NCBI GenBank assembly: GCA_023078555.1
Contig: CM041200.1
Span: forward strand, 3,170,001 to 3,234,000
Length of the DNA: 64,000 nt
DNA from: Ulva prolifera
Lineage: Eukaryota > Chlorophyta > Ulvophyceae > Ulvales > Ulvaceae
Direction of reading: 5' to 3'
The notes under the pieces are model-generated. The model saw nothing but the letters and a program-made list of their open reading frames with translations, was not told the origin of the DNA and did no database searches. A program made the position numbers and the translations under genes. Shown here piece by piece: positions 24,406-37,151 of the stretch. Position 1 is the first letter of the stretch. Each line of letters begins with the position of its first letter.

Positions 24406-25426
24406 TCTATGGCCACGTCGACAACGCCAAGGCGAGGACAAGCGAGCTGGATCCATAATCGCTCTCCTCGCGTCAGCACCATGCATCCCAAAACTGCCCC
24501 TCAGCGCAATGTTACTCAGAAAGACGCGAGATCAGCTGCAACCGCTTTCACAGAATCGACAATTGTCTAAGTTGAATTCCGGAGGTGCACAAGGGATTTG
24601 GCGCTCAACGAATGGGCGATCAGGCAGCATGCAGGGGGGATGAACTTGAGGGATTGCGGGTTTTGGAGATGCGAGGCGATATAAATGCTGATTGACAGGC
24701 CGTGAAACAAATATGCTGGTGGATTTGGCAGAGGCTGCACATGGCAGCATCGACATTGCTGCAGGTCTACAACGCTGTTCAATTATCATATGAGTACAGT
24801 GGGTGCAGTGGTGGTAGCCCTGGGGGTCATACAGTTTCATTCTGAGGCTGAACATGCATTTTTGGACCTCAGTCGTGGCACAACATGCCTCAACACCATG
24901 GCGCCAGTCTTTCACAGTTGCAACTCAACCGTTTTGGCTGCGGATTTCACAGGCTAGTTGGCCTCATAGCTTACAAACCATCTAGATACACTCTCTTGAT
25001 GTCGGTCTTCGGAGAGCCAATGTGAATCAACCAACAGAGGATCCAGCAGCGCCGCCATTGATCGATGAACAATCAGGGTGGTACCTGTGGATGTATATGA
25101 TGGCATGATTGACATGAATTTACAAACGTGTTTCACACATTGGTGCTTAGTAGGTCATAGAAATTTGTCCACAGTGGCAGTCCCATAATCAGCATCCGTG
25201 CACAATCACCCACCCCGCAATGTACCTGCAAGGTCCACACCTACCATTCCAAATAGCCGCACACCTGTATCATCTGCACTCATTTTGCCAATGCAGCGCA
25301 ACCTGGTCTTGTCCCACACACACAGCTGCGGACAACGATCCTTTACTACATGTGAGCAACATATAGCTTGCGCGATTCACAGTAGCACAGTCGAGCGGCG
25401 GTGTCTAGAATCAACAATGGTCCGGT
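24406..25426. other. No recognisable gene
   Basis: Downstream flank of the minus-strand F-box-like/LRR gene. A minus frame of 127 codons at 24,532-24,915 has no family I recognise. No repeats stand out. Confidence 0.4.
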
Positions 25427-27388
25427 TCATGCCTGTGCAATCCCAGTCACATGACCTTCCAGCTTGGCACTGATCGGTTGCAGCACCGTAGATGGCTCCA
25501 ATATACTGCCATGCAACAGCACTTGCCTGAGTGTTGGCAACCTAATGAGTGGCAGCAATGATGCGCTAAGAACATTCCAATCATTGTTTGAAAAGTCCAC
25601 CACCTCCAGAGTTGTGGTGACTGCTGCTTCACATAGAGCAAGGCGACCGCAGTGTAACAGCCAGGGGTTGAGGCCGGTCACACGCAAGGTTTTCAAATCC
25701 CTCAACGGCTCTAGTAGAGGGAAAAAGTGTGCTGCACTCCCGAAATCCAGGCTGCAGTCACGCAGTGCCAGCTCTGCAAGTTCTGGCAGAAAGGGCATGC
25801 AGCTTGCGAGCACTGCAAGCCTTGGATCACACTTGCACTTCCGACACGTTTCGCACGCGGTTGTAATCCGAATTTCACGATTTGCAACTTGATCCTCCAG
25901 GTGGCAGAACTTATCCCTGCAAACACTACCATTGTGTTCTAAATGAAAAGATTATGCATACAGTTGTCGATGCAAATGCCAATGGCATACCATATGGCAC
26001 ACACGCCAATCACACAGACGAGCGATCTAGCACAGGAGATTGTGCAAGGAAAAACACCGATATGCCTTTCCATGGCTCATGTTGAACGTGCGAAGCTTGA
26101 CACGCAAGACTTTGAGCTTTGGAGTACACTTGAGTGCTCCGCTGAGATGGCAGAGGTGGGGGTCAAACGGGATGAATTCAGACGAGATATCAATCTCCAA
26201 TGGATGCATTCGGCTTGCCCATAGATTGACCATGGTTGGAGGCAGGGCCAGGATAGATCTCACAGGCAGTGGTTCCATCAGAGAAACGCAGATGTCATCG
26301 GGGAGGGACTTCAATGCCTGCACAGAAGTACTCTATGCCGAACGAACAGTCACGATTGCAAGAAGAGACAAGATTTTGAGATGTGCTTGGAACTGCAGTG
26401 AGTACTACATGTATGCTCAGTGTGAGAGGCAAACCTGCAGAAGAATATAGCCCTCTTCACCCAAGAAGTTTCCAGCAGCTGTTCGCAGACTCTCATTGAG
26501 AGATGGCAGCATCCCCAACAGTGTTGCTTCGACGTGATCGTTCTTGAGAAAGTTCGCAACCTTCACACAACTGAAGATTGAACTGCTGGACGCGATCGGC
26601 TAACAGCAGGCATAGTCCATGCCGTTCTGGGATGATGTAACACACAGACAACGAATGGAGCGTACGGAGATTACATCGCACATATGCTGGACCCCCTTGG
26701 CCTTTATGGATAAGCAATACATCTCGCTGACTGTGGCAGCTATCACGTCTAGGAGCAGCCAGAGGTGTAGGTGCGGTGGAAGCTCCAGTGCAGTGAACGT
26801 GTCTGTTTCATTGATCTCTCCTGCGACAACTTTCAGGGCACTGAACGCTTGGTCATGAGGATCATGGAGAGTGATATCCACGTGCGCCCTGCTGTGGTGC
26901 GATGTTTGCCAGCTCATGGCAGCGTCTACACCCTCTGCAGCCATGATTGCCCACAGTGCATCCGCAAGTTTTCTGCGGAACTCATCTTTGTCACTTCTTG
27001 CTTCCAGGCTCATGCGAAGAAACCCGGGCTTGGCCAGAAACATCATTCTGGCATCCTCCTGGACCGCGCACGCTTGTTTAAAAAATTTGTACACATCTAC
27101 GACATGCACACATGGCCTTCACCTCATCCCCCTGCCCCCCATATCCCTACCACCCCTGTGCCCCTCACCCCCACACCCCAAAATGCATTGTCACGAGCGA
27201 GCAGCCCTTCGGATCACAACTTTACGGTGTCCCAGTGTTACAACAGTAATACAACTCGATCTGAAATATGCATCACCCGTGGCTTTTGCTGTGATTCACA
27301 CCGCAGCTTCCTTTGCTTCATCTAGACGATTGTTGTTGCCAGCGCCCAAAACTTTCGTATCATCGACTTCTGCTGTGAGGACATTCAT
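25427..27388 (-). CDS. F-box-like / leucine-rich-repeat protein
   Basis: Intron-containing minus-strand gene. A plausible start is ATG 27,388 (MNVLTAEVDDTKVLG). The next exon reads EDARMMFLAKPGFLRMSLEA and ADALWAIMAAEG, helical and of unknown family. An exon VANFLKNDHVEATLLGMLPS, ending GEEGYILLQ, splices in frame to LKSLPDDICVSLMEPLPVRS, which resembles the start of an F-box (LPxDI...L). Ribonuclease-inhibitor-like LRRs follow: LKVLRVKL, then in the last exon LAELALRDCSLDFG, LKTLRVTGLNPW and LEVVDFSNNDWNV, ending at TGA 25,427. F-box/LRR proteins usually act as substrate receptors of SCF ubiquitin ligases, but the F-box here is recognised only by its first residues. Exon ends before 26,450 and between 25.92 and 26.06 kb are approximate. 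Confidence 0.6.
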
Positions 27389-28100
27389 TTCGGGTCAGGG
27401 TATGTTGAAGCTTAGCTCGCTCTGGACAGTCTTGATATGTGCTCGGAATTGTCCGCAACTATATCAATTCTCAGTCAGCTGTTTGCACAGCCAACCGCGA
27501 AATGCACAACGATATAGGACGCAATCAAATACAAACGCATGAATATATCTGCGTTACCACAAAGAACAAGGATTCCGGGTGTTCCTGTGTATTTTGCAAA
27601 AGCTATGTTGGCGTTCCGTGATAGTGGGACGGGTATATGATTGCGCAGAAGCCTCATCACTTCTGCATCATGCCAACGCGTGTTGGTTGCAAGGGCCAAG
27701 GCAGCGGGGCAGGAGTGCTCCAACGGTCATATTTGGCACAGAACACACGACATGCATAATTGTCGAACAACTGGTCACATGACGAATCAGATTGCATGCA
27801 GCTGGTGCCCCTCTCGCAGTATGATACACGAGCAGATGCGCGCCACCCGGGGTTGTGTCCGAGGCATTTCAGGAAAAAGTAATGCAGACCACGATATGAT
27901 CACGGTGCTGTGTACGTGATTCGCCGCGCTCTTTTTGTATGGTGACATACACAGCTCTCGGCCACAGTTGTCGATGCCCCTGCACGACGGGTCGAAAATT
28001 TGAGCCCTTGACCACTTGATCGTGAAGGGTGTCAGCTCGCATAGAAATACGTGTATGGACGCGTGCAGATCGAGAGGGCACGGCTAGGCATTGCTGACAC
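27389..28100. other. Upstream flank, no recognisable gene
   Basis: A minus-strand stretch at about 27,545-27,660 (EVMRLLRNHIPVPL, ending at a GT donor-like site) could be an upstream exon of the F-box-like gene, which would move its start. Otherwise nothing is recognisable. Confidence 0.35.
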
Positions 28101-28517
28101 AGATGCATACAGTGAGTAGATGTTAGTTGTGGGAGGAGTCTGGGGGAGGCGGGGGTTTTGAGTGTCTGAGGGCTGAGAACCCCCAGGCTGGCTGTTCGGG
28201 GGCTGGTGGTGGCCGGGCTGGCAACTTGGGCCAGTGCCGCCCTGCGGGTGGCGGGATCGTTCTGTGCGTGGGCCTGGGGGGCTGCGTGTGATTGGGGCGT
28301 GTGAGTTGGGGGGTGTGGGTGATTGGGTGAGTGGGGGAGTGGGGGTGCGTGAGTGTGCACAGGCTCGGCTGGCGTGAGGTGTGTGGCCATCTTGCTGTCC
28401 TCGCATGCCATGGTTGGTTTTTACGGGGGTCGGCATGCGCTGTCCTTGGTGGCGTTGGTGTGCTTGTTCGTTGCCCTGGCGGTGCTACCGCGGCCTCTCC
28501 GACTTTGTCCGTGTAAC
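28101..28517 (+). mobile_element. Retroelement 3' end, plus strand
   Basis: A G/T-rich body with CTTGGGCCAGTGCCGCC...GGCGGGATCGTT is closely paralleled at about 43,370-43,420. It ends in TGCTTGTTCGTTGCCCTGGC...GTCCGTGTAACACA at 28,450-28,517, nearly the same as the end at 43,620-43,684. No coding part survives. Confidence 0.6.
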
Positions 28518-29600
28518 ACAAACACATACCCAAAGAGCCACAGCCCGACCGTACAGCACCAAGGACATCATCATAGTTCCTAGCGCTTGTGTAGGGGAAG
28601 GAGCATGTGCTTCCAGCGTCCTTCAAAAACCACAAGTAGAGCAGGCTTGTTCCCAGCCTCGGGCCCATTGCACAGCCACGAAAGTCAGACGAGTGATGAC
28701 ATTTCTGGTGTATTCCACACGTCAGGTCCTGGTAGTCGGGCAGTCGCCCTTGTTTTCTTAGGTACGGAGAGGCAGAGAAACGCAACATAAAACAAACTGT
28801 ACATCCAATTTGTCTGATGCTGCACAGTATATCCGAATTGTCTTCGATCAAGATCCGTGATTCATCCGTGTGCATGAGCCTCTATATCTGTCTTATTGTG
28901 TTTGTACAATTCTGCCTGTCCTAGTGCCTATTTACGTTCACCACGCAAGATATGCACGATGTATCCACTATTTGCACTGCTGAGCTGGCTGCCCGTTTGC
29001 ACCATCATCAGGCAAACATCAGCAAGGACACTTTGGAGGCAAACGTCAAAAGCGACTAAAATAACGGGTTACAGCGCAACGTACCACGCCAGATACAAGA
29101 ACTGCAACCTCCAATCTGGCATAAACTTTCATCACCACGCAGCCAAGGAAATAATAAATCCAGGAATGTTATGTCACCCTCATGGTCTCATTCCTCCGAG
29201 GAGCGGACAAGCCACATGCACGCATGTGTCCATTGGAGAGGGCTGGCGGCAGTGTGCAGAGGTGCTGGGATACAGCTGGGGCTTCGCATGGACGGATGGG
29301 GTGGGGGAGGAGTACAAGGGTAAGAGGCCATGCAGCGCTTTGGCACCTAGAGAGGGCCGGGCTGTGATGTGCTTTGCCGCAGGGCAGGGATCTTGGTGCG
29401 TCCGTGTGGCGCTGCCAGAAGCCGGTGTCCTTGTGCTTGGGTGCGGTATTTCTAGGCTGCGCAGGTGTAGCTGGGGTGACACCTGACTGTTTGACGTTTA
29501 GGGGCAGTGGTGCTGTACATGTGATGGGGTTGTGAGGTGTTGGGCAGAGTTGCATTAATACGCGTATCTTTCGATTTTGGTACGTTTAATGCGCGTTTGT

Positions 29601-29627
29601 TTCTAATTATTCTAATTATTCTAATTA
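29601..29627. repeat. TTCTAATTA, three tandem copies
   Basis: Exact 9-bp unit repeated three times in an AT-rich pocket. Confidence 0.9.
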
Positions 29628-29873
29628 TAACCTACTTTATCAGCGTATAGTACGCGCGTACGTTTTGGACTCGAGCGTTTTTGGAAATCCTGGAGCTCTG
29701 CACTGTGGTGCACCTCTAGCCACAAGGCCAAAGGATGTTTTGAACATCCCTTGCATTGCATGATGAACCTGAATAACCTGATCATCTGATTGACTACAAG
29801 TTCATTGTACTTTCCTCTGCAAAAATGTGCCTAAGCACAGATGACAGTGACCGTGGCACTTTCAAGTCTGACC

Positions 29874-29912
29874 ATCACAGGCTTGGCGCCTCCGGCGCCA
29901 AGCCCGTGATGT
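29874..29912. repeat. Strong hairpin
   Basis: Arms CATCAC-A-GGCTTGGCGCC and GGCGCCAAGCC-C-GTGATG around a 3-nt loop: 17 of 18 positions pair. No adjacent gene end explains it as a terminator. Confidence 0.8.
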
Positions 29913-30190
29913 AGCCTATACAGCGTACTTTTCTACCCCCCGTGGCTGGAGCCAATGTACCATGCGCGTATTTTTGCTTAAAATACTTAATCACGAAACG
30001 TGCTAATGCAACTCTGGTGTTGGGTGCACCACATGTACTGTGCGGCGCCTGCAGCTCCACTCACCTCCAAGACTATACACTTGTAAAACACATTCACCAT
30101 ACACATGAACTGTTGACGCGTGGTGAATGGCGATTGCATGGCTGCCAGTGGGAATGGCTGATACGCAATCACCATGTCTTTGGTGAGAAT

Positions 30191-30600
30191 TGGTACAGGT
30201 GGGCCCGGCTGCGCGGCAGTATGCCTGGTGCACTCTGAATGTCTGGCGCGTGGGGTTTGGGGTGGGAGCTCCCGCGGTTGGGTGGCGCGGCCGGGCAGCT
30301 TTGGGTGGAGCCGCCCCGGACACGGCTGTGAGGAGGCCCCACGCTTGTGGGCTGGGTGCGTGCATGTTTTTGTGGGTGGAGGCGTTTGTTTGGGGTGCTG
30401 TTGTGAGTGTGAGTGGGGTGTAAGGATGCTGTGGGTGTGTGTGGTGGTGCTGGTGTGTGTTTCGGTCGTTGTGGGTGTCTGCTTGCACTGTTTGCGGCTG
30501 TGACGTAGGCGCATTGGGTTGGATCGGGGGTTCGTGTTCTTGCGATGCTTGCTATTTTCGCAGTGCTGCCCGCCTTGCAGCCTTTGTCTTTGTCACACAT
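30191..30600 (+). mobile_element. Retroelement 3' end, plus strand
   Basis: A G/T-rich body with a terminus GCTATTTTCGCAGTGCTGCC...TTTGTCTTTGTCACACA (30,546-30,600), a variant of the family end in which GTAAC has become GTCAC. The 5' limit is approximate. Confidence 0.55.
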
Positions 30601-33118
30601 AAACTATCGCCCATCCCGCGCCCAGCCAAAAATCTGCCGAGGGCCATGCACATAAATCACTTGTGCTGTACACATTGGCAGCAGCGTGAGCATATTTTCA
30701 CTTATTCAGGATCACGTGGCAGCCCCACACCCCCGAGAACAGATGTCAACCAGGAATCCAGCTACCACACATGCGCAAAGAGCAAACGTCGCCTCCTGGG
30801 TACTGCCCTCCATTTGCAAATCCGGCACTGGGCACAGCAAATAAATTCATGCCCGAGGTCGGGCATCCCTTGCCGCAGTTTCTCCACATCCTTGAGCGAG
30901 GAAGCATTACAGGGGGAACCACGCTGCGAAGGCTCATGTCCAGGTCTGGCCAGGCACCCCACGCAACATACAATGCATCATTCATGCAGCACCTTATCGC
31001 TGGCCGCCCAGACCGCATAGCCGACCACAGTGGTCGTGCACAAGCGCTGTCAATGCCAGCCATATGTGTGCATTGCACACCCCCTCAAGTACCCAACGTG
31101 CAAGGACTTAATGTTCAGCATATGCACAATGACTCAGGTCCAATGTGCCTAGTCCCCCAGGAGCAAGCGGCTGCGACATCCCATCACATTCGCCAAGGCA
31201 ACATCCAGGGTCGCCACCGTGCGACGCCGCCCAGCCACAGCCCGTGTTTGGGCTGTGTGGCACAAGTCGAAGCCGTTCCACACTTGCGTGCGTGCGTGCA
31301 CACATACATGCAAGGGCCGGAAACCAAACGGGTAGTACTCCTAGAAGGACTGCACACTGGATCATCTTGTTGCATGTGTGCGGGTGCATTCCGTACATGG
31401 ACACTCATGCACCTTTGGAAATATGCCAGCTTCGACTTCGAGGCAAGCTATTGTCAGATGCGCAACCTCAAGCACCACTAGCGGTGTTGAAAACACTAGT
31501 GTTGGTTGGAACAGGGTACTGTTTCAGGATCAGGCACCATTACGCCAAATCAAATCCAACGTGTTGTCGACTTCAATGAGCGGTCGAGGTGCCGATCGAG
31601 GTGCCGCCATGTAATTGCAAGTTCGACAACATCGGCACCGCTATGCAATAGCCTGTTTTCTGTTGCCTAGATGACACAGGTGCGCCATGATTAAAAAGAA
31701 CATGATATGCGCCACCATAATCCTTGTGCTGCAATTTGCAGCATTTCGGAGGCGCCATATTGCCAGCTTGGGAGTGAAGGGAATTGTGGGGCGCAGAGAG
31801 TCTACGGAGCGCAGATGTGCTGGCGATGATCTCAAGAGGGGCCATAACCCAACTGCTGGCCCAACTGCTGGCCTATGCCCACGTAACAACCTGCCGGGAA
31901 TGACATTCCACAGAGTTTCAGGTGGGCATTCATGAGTCTACACCAGAACACACCAAATTATTTGATCGAAGGTGCAGAAACGAACGCTGCAGAAAAAAAG
32001 TAAATGGGGTACAAGCGAACACACAAAACGAGAAGTTTGGCGAAGGCCTGTCACCTGGAACAGAACCATGGCAGGCATACCGACACAGAATGTGAGGAGT
32101 TCACTGCAGCACAAAGACTGAGTAGCCCCCCGTTCGCACAAGCCATACCGTGCTGCCGACCACGTTCATGGGCTTGCAGGAACCCCCATCCAGCTGGAAA
32201 CTGGAAAATCTGTCTGGAGTGAGCACTGTGCTCACTCCAGACAGATTTTCCAAACATGTGGGGTCTTTGGCTCATCAGCGAGGCTGATTTGTCAGCTTTG
32301 AGCAGCACCAGCTTGCAGGTGAGCTGTATCATGCATGTCGTGATGGTGAGCTAGTTTACTTCTGTCGCTAGGCCGCTGAGGTCATCTCTCTGTCTGTCTA
32401 GACACTGCATGCGGTCATTTCGAAGCGATAACACGTGCCAAACTTCTACGGGCGCCCTTACAGCCCTCATAGAGGATCACTGTACTGCTCTCTGGCGAAC
32501 AGAGAGGGTGAACCAATGGCTTCGGTTGCTTGACGGGTGCACATGCGCACGCGAATCAAGCAATACCACAGAGCTGTCAGAAGACGATATGCCTGCAGCG
32601 CCATAATTGTTTGAAGTTTTATTTTTGCTGCACATGTGCACGTGTTGGTGAGTTGCACGGCGCTGCGGCATGGTCGCTAGTCCGAGTGTACAAAAGCAGG
32701 ACCCCTATGCCACAGGACACAGTCCAGGCTGAGAATTGAACAACGAGGACGATGGTCGAAAGCTGCATTTCCACCCGCACCACTGACCCTAATCAATTGT
32801 GTGACTCCGCGCACGTATACTTCATTTGAAAGACATCGGTGCTGGTTGGCAGATCAAGAGTGGCTGGGGCGCGGACTTGTGGTCGCATTCTTGTTACTAC
32901 ATGCTGGTCAGAAGCTCACGTCATTGGATCCAGCCAATATCATAGATGCCTGTCAATTATGTAAGCGCGTTCGCAATTGCGCGCCATCCCGGACGCGCTC
33001 CGCAGCGCAGGTACGTTCGTGCAGTGCTGGTGCACGATCATTGCCTTGATAAGTTCGCCGAACGTAACCTGCAAGCACAGGATCGACAGACATATTATGA
33101 GACTACTGTAGGTCACTG
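30601..33118. other. No recognisable gene
   Basis: About 2.5 kb. A plus frame of 236 codons at 30,771-31,481 shows no family I recognise and no exon signals that extend it. It contains a doubled CCAACTGCTGG near 31,850-31,873 and the long palindrome at 32,203-32,251. The last few hundred bases are presumably the promoter of the oxidoreductase gene. Confidence 0.4.
32203..32251. repeat. 49-bp perfect palindrome (24-bp arms)
   Basis: The arm beginning GGAAAATCTGTCTGGAGTGA is followed, after a single central T at 32,227, by its exact reverse complement. Neighbouring sequence on either side is not complementary. Confidence 0.95.
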
Positions 33119-34914
33119 ATGAAGCGTAAGCATGTCACTTCAGCTTTCCCCGCCGATTCCAACCCTGAATTAAAGCCTGTGGTGCCGTCCAAAATTCTTA
33201 TGCTGGGAGGCACGGGCAGGGTGGGGTCTTCTACCGCAGCCTCTCTACTGAAGTTGACACCAGATCATTGTATCACTCTGGCAGGAAGGCGAGAAGAAAG
33301 ATATGGGGATGCGTTGGAGCGTCGTCCTGTCCTGAAAAACACAACATTTGCCAGAGTTGACATCACAGACAGGGACGCTGTTGCGGCAATCGCTGCAGAG
33401 CACGATCTTGTTATCCATACAGCAGGCCCTTTCCAGAGAAGCAAAGATCTGTCAGTGCTAGAAGCTTGTATTGCGGTGGGAACGCCGTACATTGATGTTT
33501 GTGATGACCAGGACTACTCCGTAATGACGAAAGAGCTGCATGATCAGGCTGTCAAAGCTGGTGTGCCATGCATTACGACTGCAGGCATCTATCCAGGTGT
33601 AAGCAATGTCATGGCTGCACATATGTGCAGCTTAGCACGCAAAGAATATGACTCACAATTCCAGTACTGTGCGCCCGACAGTGGTGTGTGCCCAGATCTG
33701 TTATGCAATGCCGTATTGTCACTCTGGTTGTGTCATAACCTTGTCAGATCAGCTTGAATTGGAGCACAAGCTGATACGATATCTTTTTCCCAGGAGAAGG
33801 TTCCCAGCCGACACGCCTTTTGTACAGTTATTACACAGCAGGTATGTCACCCGAGAGCTTCAGCAACCTTGTCGACGTGATTTATGATCTTCTGAGCCTC
33901 TCACAATCTGAAGGTACTGGTGGAGCTGGACCCACTATTCTTGAAACCACCTTCCTGCTGGCCGGGGAGCCCACCATTGCTTACAAAGATGGGAAGGAGT
34001 ACACGCTTCCACCTGTTTCAGAGCGCCGGTGTGTAGATTTTGGACCTGGCCTGCGGAAACGTGATGTGTGGCTCTACAATCTTCCAGAGGTGAAGTCCAG
34101 CTTCAAGGTGTGATCCCTGAACGGATGCCGGTTATATGCTGATGCATTGACCAAGATAAATGTGGTTGGCATTTCTGCAGGTGCTCGGCATTCCCAGTGT
34201 CTCTGCACGCTTTGGGACTTCGCCAGATATCTGGAATTGGGCAACATGGCTCCTGGCTCGAATTGCGCCCAAGGTGTTCACTCCTGCCCATTAGTACGCA
34301 TCGCATCCGAAACATCAGCACAGTCCTTGCCGTTGTCACTTGCATAGACTGAACAGTCAGTGCGCGGCTCCTGGCTTCCATACATTGTGATGCAGGGGTT
34401 CCTACAAGACCGCAACAAAGTGAAAGCGTTTGTGCGGGCAGTTGATCCAGTTGTACGGGCCACAGATGCGATAGCTGGGGAAGCTGTTGGCATGTTGGTC
34501 GAATTGCAGTTTGATGACTCCAAGGAAGCAGTGGGCGTGTTCGTCCACAAGCGCCTCTCTGAGACAGTTGGCTCCAGCACTGCAGCATTCGCGGAAGCGG
34601 TATTAGATCAAAGCACAGAGCCAGGTGAGCTTGCAATGTATATCACAGAGCAGATGGGCGTGCCTTACAGATAAATTCAGTGTGCTGTTGTGCTAGCTCG
34701 TGATACACAAGTCAACAGAGCACAAACTCATCCCCGTGCAGGTGTGTGGTATCCTGAGGAGAAGGGTGCCCTGACTTCAGGCACGGCACGAATGCGTCTA
34801 ATGCAACGGGCTTCTCAGGGATATGAAAAACCCTGTTATAGGTTTGATTTGAACAAAACCCTATGGCAGATTGAGTCGGACCCAAAGTACCTGGCGATGG
34901 GAATGTACTTTTAA
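33119..34914 (+). CDS. Saccharopine-dehydrogenase-like NAD(P) oxidoreductase
   Basis: Six exons that join in frame: 33,119-33,683; 33,794-33,841; 33,914-34,107; 34,181-34,273; 34,396-34,624; 34,742-34,914, giving 433 aa. All introns are GT-AG. The N-terminus carries a Rossmann dinucleotide loop (ILMLGGTGRVGSSTAASLL) and, later, VIHTAGPFQ, AGIYPGVSNVMAAHM, SYYTAGTGGAGPTILET and VPSVSARFGTSP-like stretches (here GIPSVSARFGT) typical of the plant and algal saccharopine-dehydrogenase-like family. These are related to LYS9/SCCPDH but are not the bifunctional LKR/SDH enzyme, so a role in lysine breakdown is not implied and the substrate is unknown. No clear transit peptide is visible at the chosen start; an upstream exon could supply one. 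The gene appears intact. Confidence 0.85.
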
Positions 34915-35628
34915 ATCTTGCCGATCGGCTTGGCTGGACACAAGAACTGTCACCCCGGAACAGTGCTCGGTCCTGAAGTCATCAGAGTGGCTAGAGGCAG
35001 ACATGCACCGCAGTAATACACAAGAGCTGTATAAGCACCTTTTCCGACCAGTTAGTCTGGAACAGCCACCGGTTTATCGGCATTCATGACACACCATGCC
35101 ATTCTGATCATATTCCTGTGTTATTTGTACTCCTGCGCAGCTGGCGCTCTGCACATTGCCAGTGAGGCACAGTATCTGAGCACGATGTGCAAACGAGGCT
35201 GGCACCCTGGGTCACGTATGAACTTCGACCCAGAAGGTCTCTACACGATATCTCGTTTTACATTGGCTTTGCGATCACCTCTTCACCCTTCCCGGCATGC
35301 AGCAACAGCCTCGCAGCACGTGAAAGATACACCGTATACCTGGTGCGTATGTGTACGGCACAATCGTACTACAACCAGTTGAAGGACGAACCATAGATGA
35401 AATCTGACGATGCACCGACTATCTGTAACGCTACATGACTGAAGCTGTGAGCGCTACACTTCAGTTCCTTGTCGATTGCTGGCGCAGGACCAATAAGCTC
35501 CGCTGAATTGACATGGTCGCAGACGTACACCCGTCATACTGGCCAGAACGTTGTAACGCCAGCAGTATCATGTGCATATGGCATACTCATCCCATACAGG
35601 CGGGCCCACATAAAAGTAGAATTACTCT
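34915..35628. other. Convergent intergenic region
   Basis: Lies between the stop of the oxidoreductase (+) and the stop of the epimerase (-), so it holds both 3' untranslated regions. No other gene is recognisable. Confidence 0.5.
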
Positions 35629-37151
35629 TTAAACATCAATCACATTCATATTGACGGATGCTAACCAGTCAGAACCAGGCTCCAGTGACACTGGCTCCGA
35701 GAATTGGGCATTCTCCACACATACAAACTGCTTATAGCACGACTCCATCGTCAAATGCGGATTCCACAGCACACAGTCTGACCATCCAGTAGAGGCGAGG
35801 GAGATCGCAGCACCAGTGCCCACCTCTAGAGCAATCTGATCGTTCGCCTTCACGTACACGCTGTCAACAAGCTTCGTGCCAAAATTGACCGCATCGCGAT
35901 CCTCCTTCAGTTTGCTTGGGTTGCCGGGGTCTTCAGATTTGTCCAAGTATGTGAGGCCTTTCAGACCAGTGACCTTAGCAAGATCAACATCAAGCACCTC
36001 AAAGTAAGAGTGCAAAGCTGCCGTGAACTGGAATGGCTTATCGTCCTCATTCAGCACCCTGCATCAGGCTCTTCGACCACATGTAAAACCACATGCACTG
36101 AGGTATCGTGAACTGCGGGATACAGGCTGCAGAGGCCCATACAGTCATGTCACATTCATGCCATTCTCCACCGCACTCCAAGAACGGCAGATCATGTAGA
36201 ACACATGGGATATGATTCCGACAAATCGTGCCTTGGATTTGACGGTTGACGTGACTCGTGTGTGCCATCACGGTGTATGTGTGTGGCAACAGTGTGGCCT
36301 TGAGCTGGTAGTGTACAGCAAGCAGATGATTGAACGGACGAAGCGCATACAGCATTGACCACCATGACCAGACTTGGCTCAACTACTGTAGATGTATCGT
36401 GACCACAGTCCCAAATTCAGAGTGACCACATAATTCAGGATCTACACCTGTAGATCGTCTGAAGCTCCTCGCCATGAAGGGTCAAGGTGTAAACAACTTT
36501 GAACTTGTATGGAAACATCGCATCTGAGTACTCACTAGGAGTGAGTACCAGTTCAATGCTGGGGTCCCTATCATCCGGCTGCAGGTCTGCTGAGGTACTG
36601 CCAACTGTCCACTCCACGTTCCGTGCAAATCCATGCTGCTGCATCTCGCCTGGTCCGAACTGCAACGATTCCAAGGGCAACTCACGTACCCGAACGGAAG
36701 ACGTCCAGCACATATATGTCAGCATGTTCACAATGGCTGCAGTATCTACTATTCACCGGTGGTCGTACTTGTGGAAAGCAGTGAGGGATCCCGCCAGATA
36801 TGGGCTTAGACCCATCAAACTTCGCATCAGGCCGACAGTAGAGAATTTCGTCCCCGGTCGCCTGCGTCAGCAATGGAGGATGAGTCTACGCACTGGTATG
36901 TACAGTGTGACCATGGATGCACCCCAGAACACCCCCGGCCGCATCATGCATCTGCAATCTGCACCGTCGCACAGCACGCATACCTGCTTCCATGACGTGC
37001 AGCAAGCTCCGAATAGGTACACTTCTGCAGAGGCCCCGCAAGAATGCTTGAGAACAGCCTTGGTCAACCCTTCAGACCCCTCTTCAAAACAAACATGCTC
37101 CTGGATGCCTGCATTGAGTGCAACATCACCCCAAAGTACGAAGGACATCAA
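35629..37151 (-). CDS. Glucose-6-phosphate 1-epimerase-like (aldose 1-epimerase family)
   Basis: Four exons on the minus strand join in frame: 37,151-36,984; 36,861-36,769; 36,659-36,448; 36,058-35,629, giving 300 aa, the usual length of the family. Recognisable blocks in order: LKHSCGASAEVYLFGACCTSW, GDEILYCRPDAKFDGSKPIS with GGIPHCFPQ, FGPGEMQQHGFARN with the expected catalytic His, WTVGSTSAD, FPYKFKVVYTLTLHG, PFQFTAALHSYFEV and GWSDCVLWNPH, then FVCVENAQ and LEPGSDW near the C-terminus. These are the signatures of hexose-6-phosphate mutarotases that interconvert alpha and beta glucose-6-phosphate. The first Met (37,151) is chosen because it opens the exon frame; an upstream transit-peptide exon is possible. 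It is convergent with the neighbouring oxidoreductase and appears intact. Confidence 0.88.

Larger units (their letters stand above)
28518..30190. other. No recognisable gene; hairpin and AT-rich repeats
   Basis: Only short frames. It contains a triple TTCTAATTA repeat (29,601-29,627), the self-complementary GTACGCGCGTAC near 29,650, and the hairpin at 29,874-29,912. Confidence 0.45.

Noticed and set aside
30771-31481. 236-codon plus-strand open frame
   Set aside because: No family resemblance and no exon signals or neighbours that support it as a gene.
33119-34914. Bifunctional lysine-ketoglutarate reductase/saccharopine dehydrogenase
   Set aside because: At 433 aa it is far too short, and its motifs fit the saccharopine-dehydrogenase-like oxidoreductase family instead.
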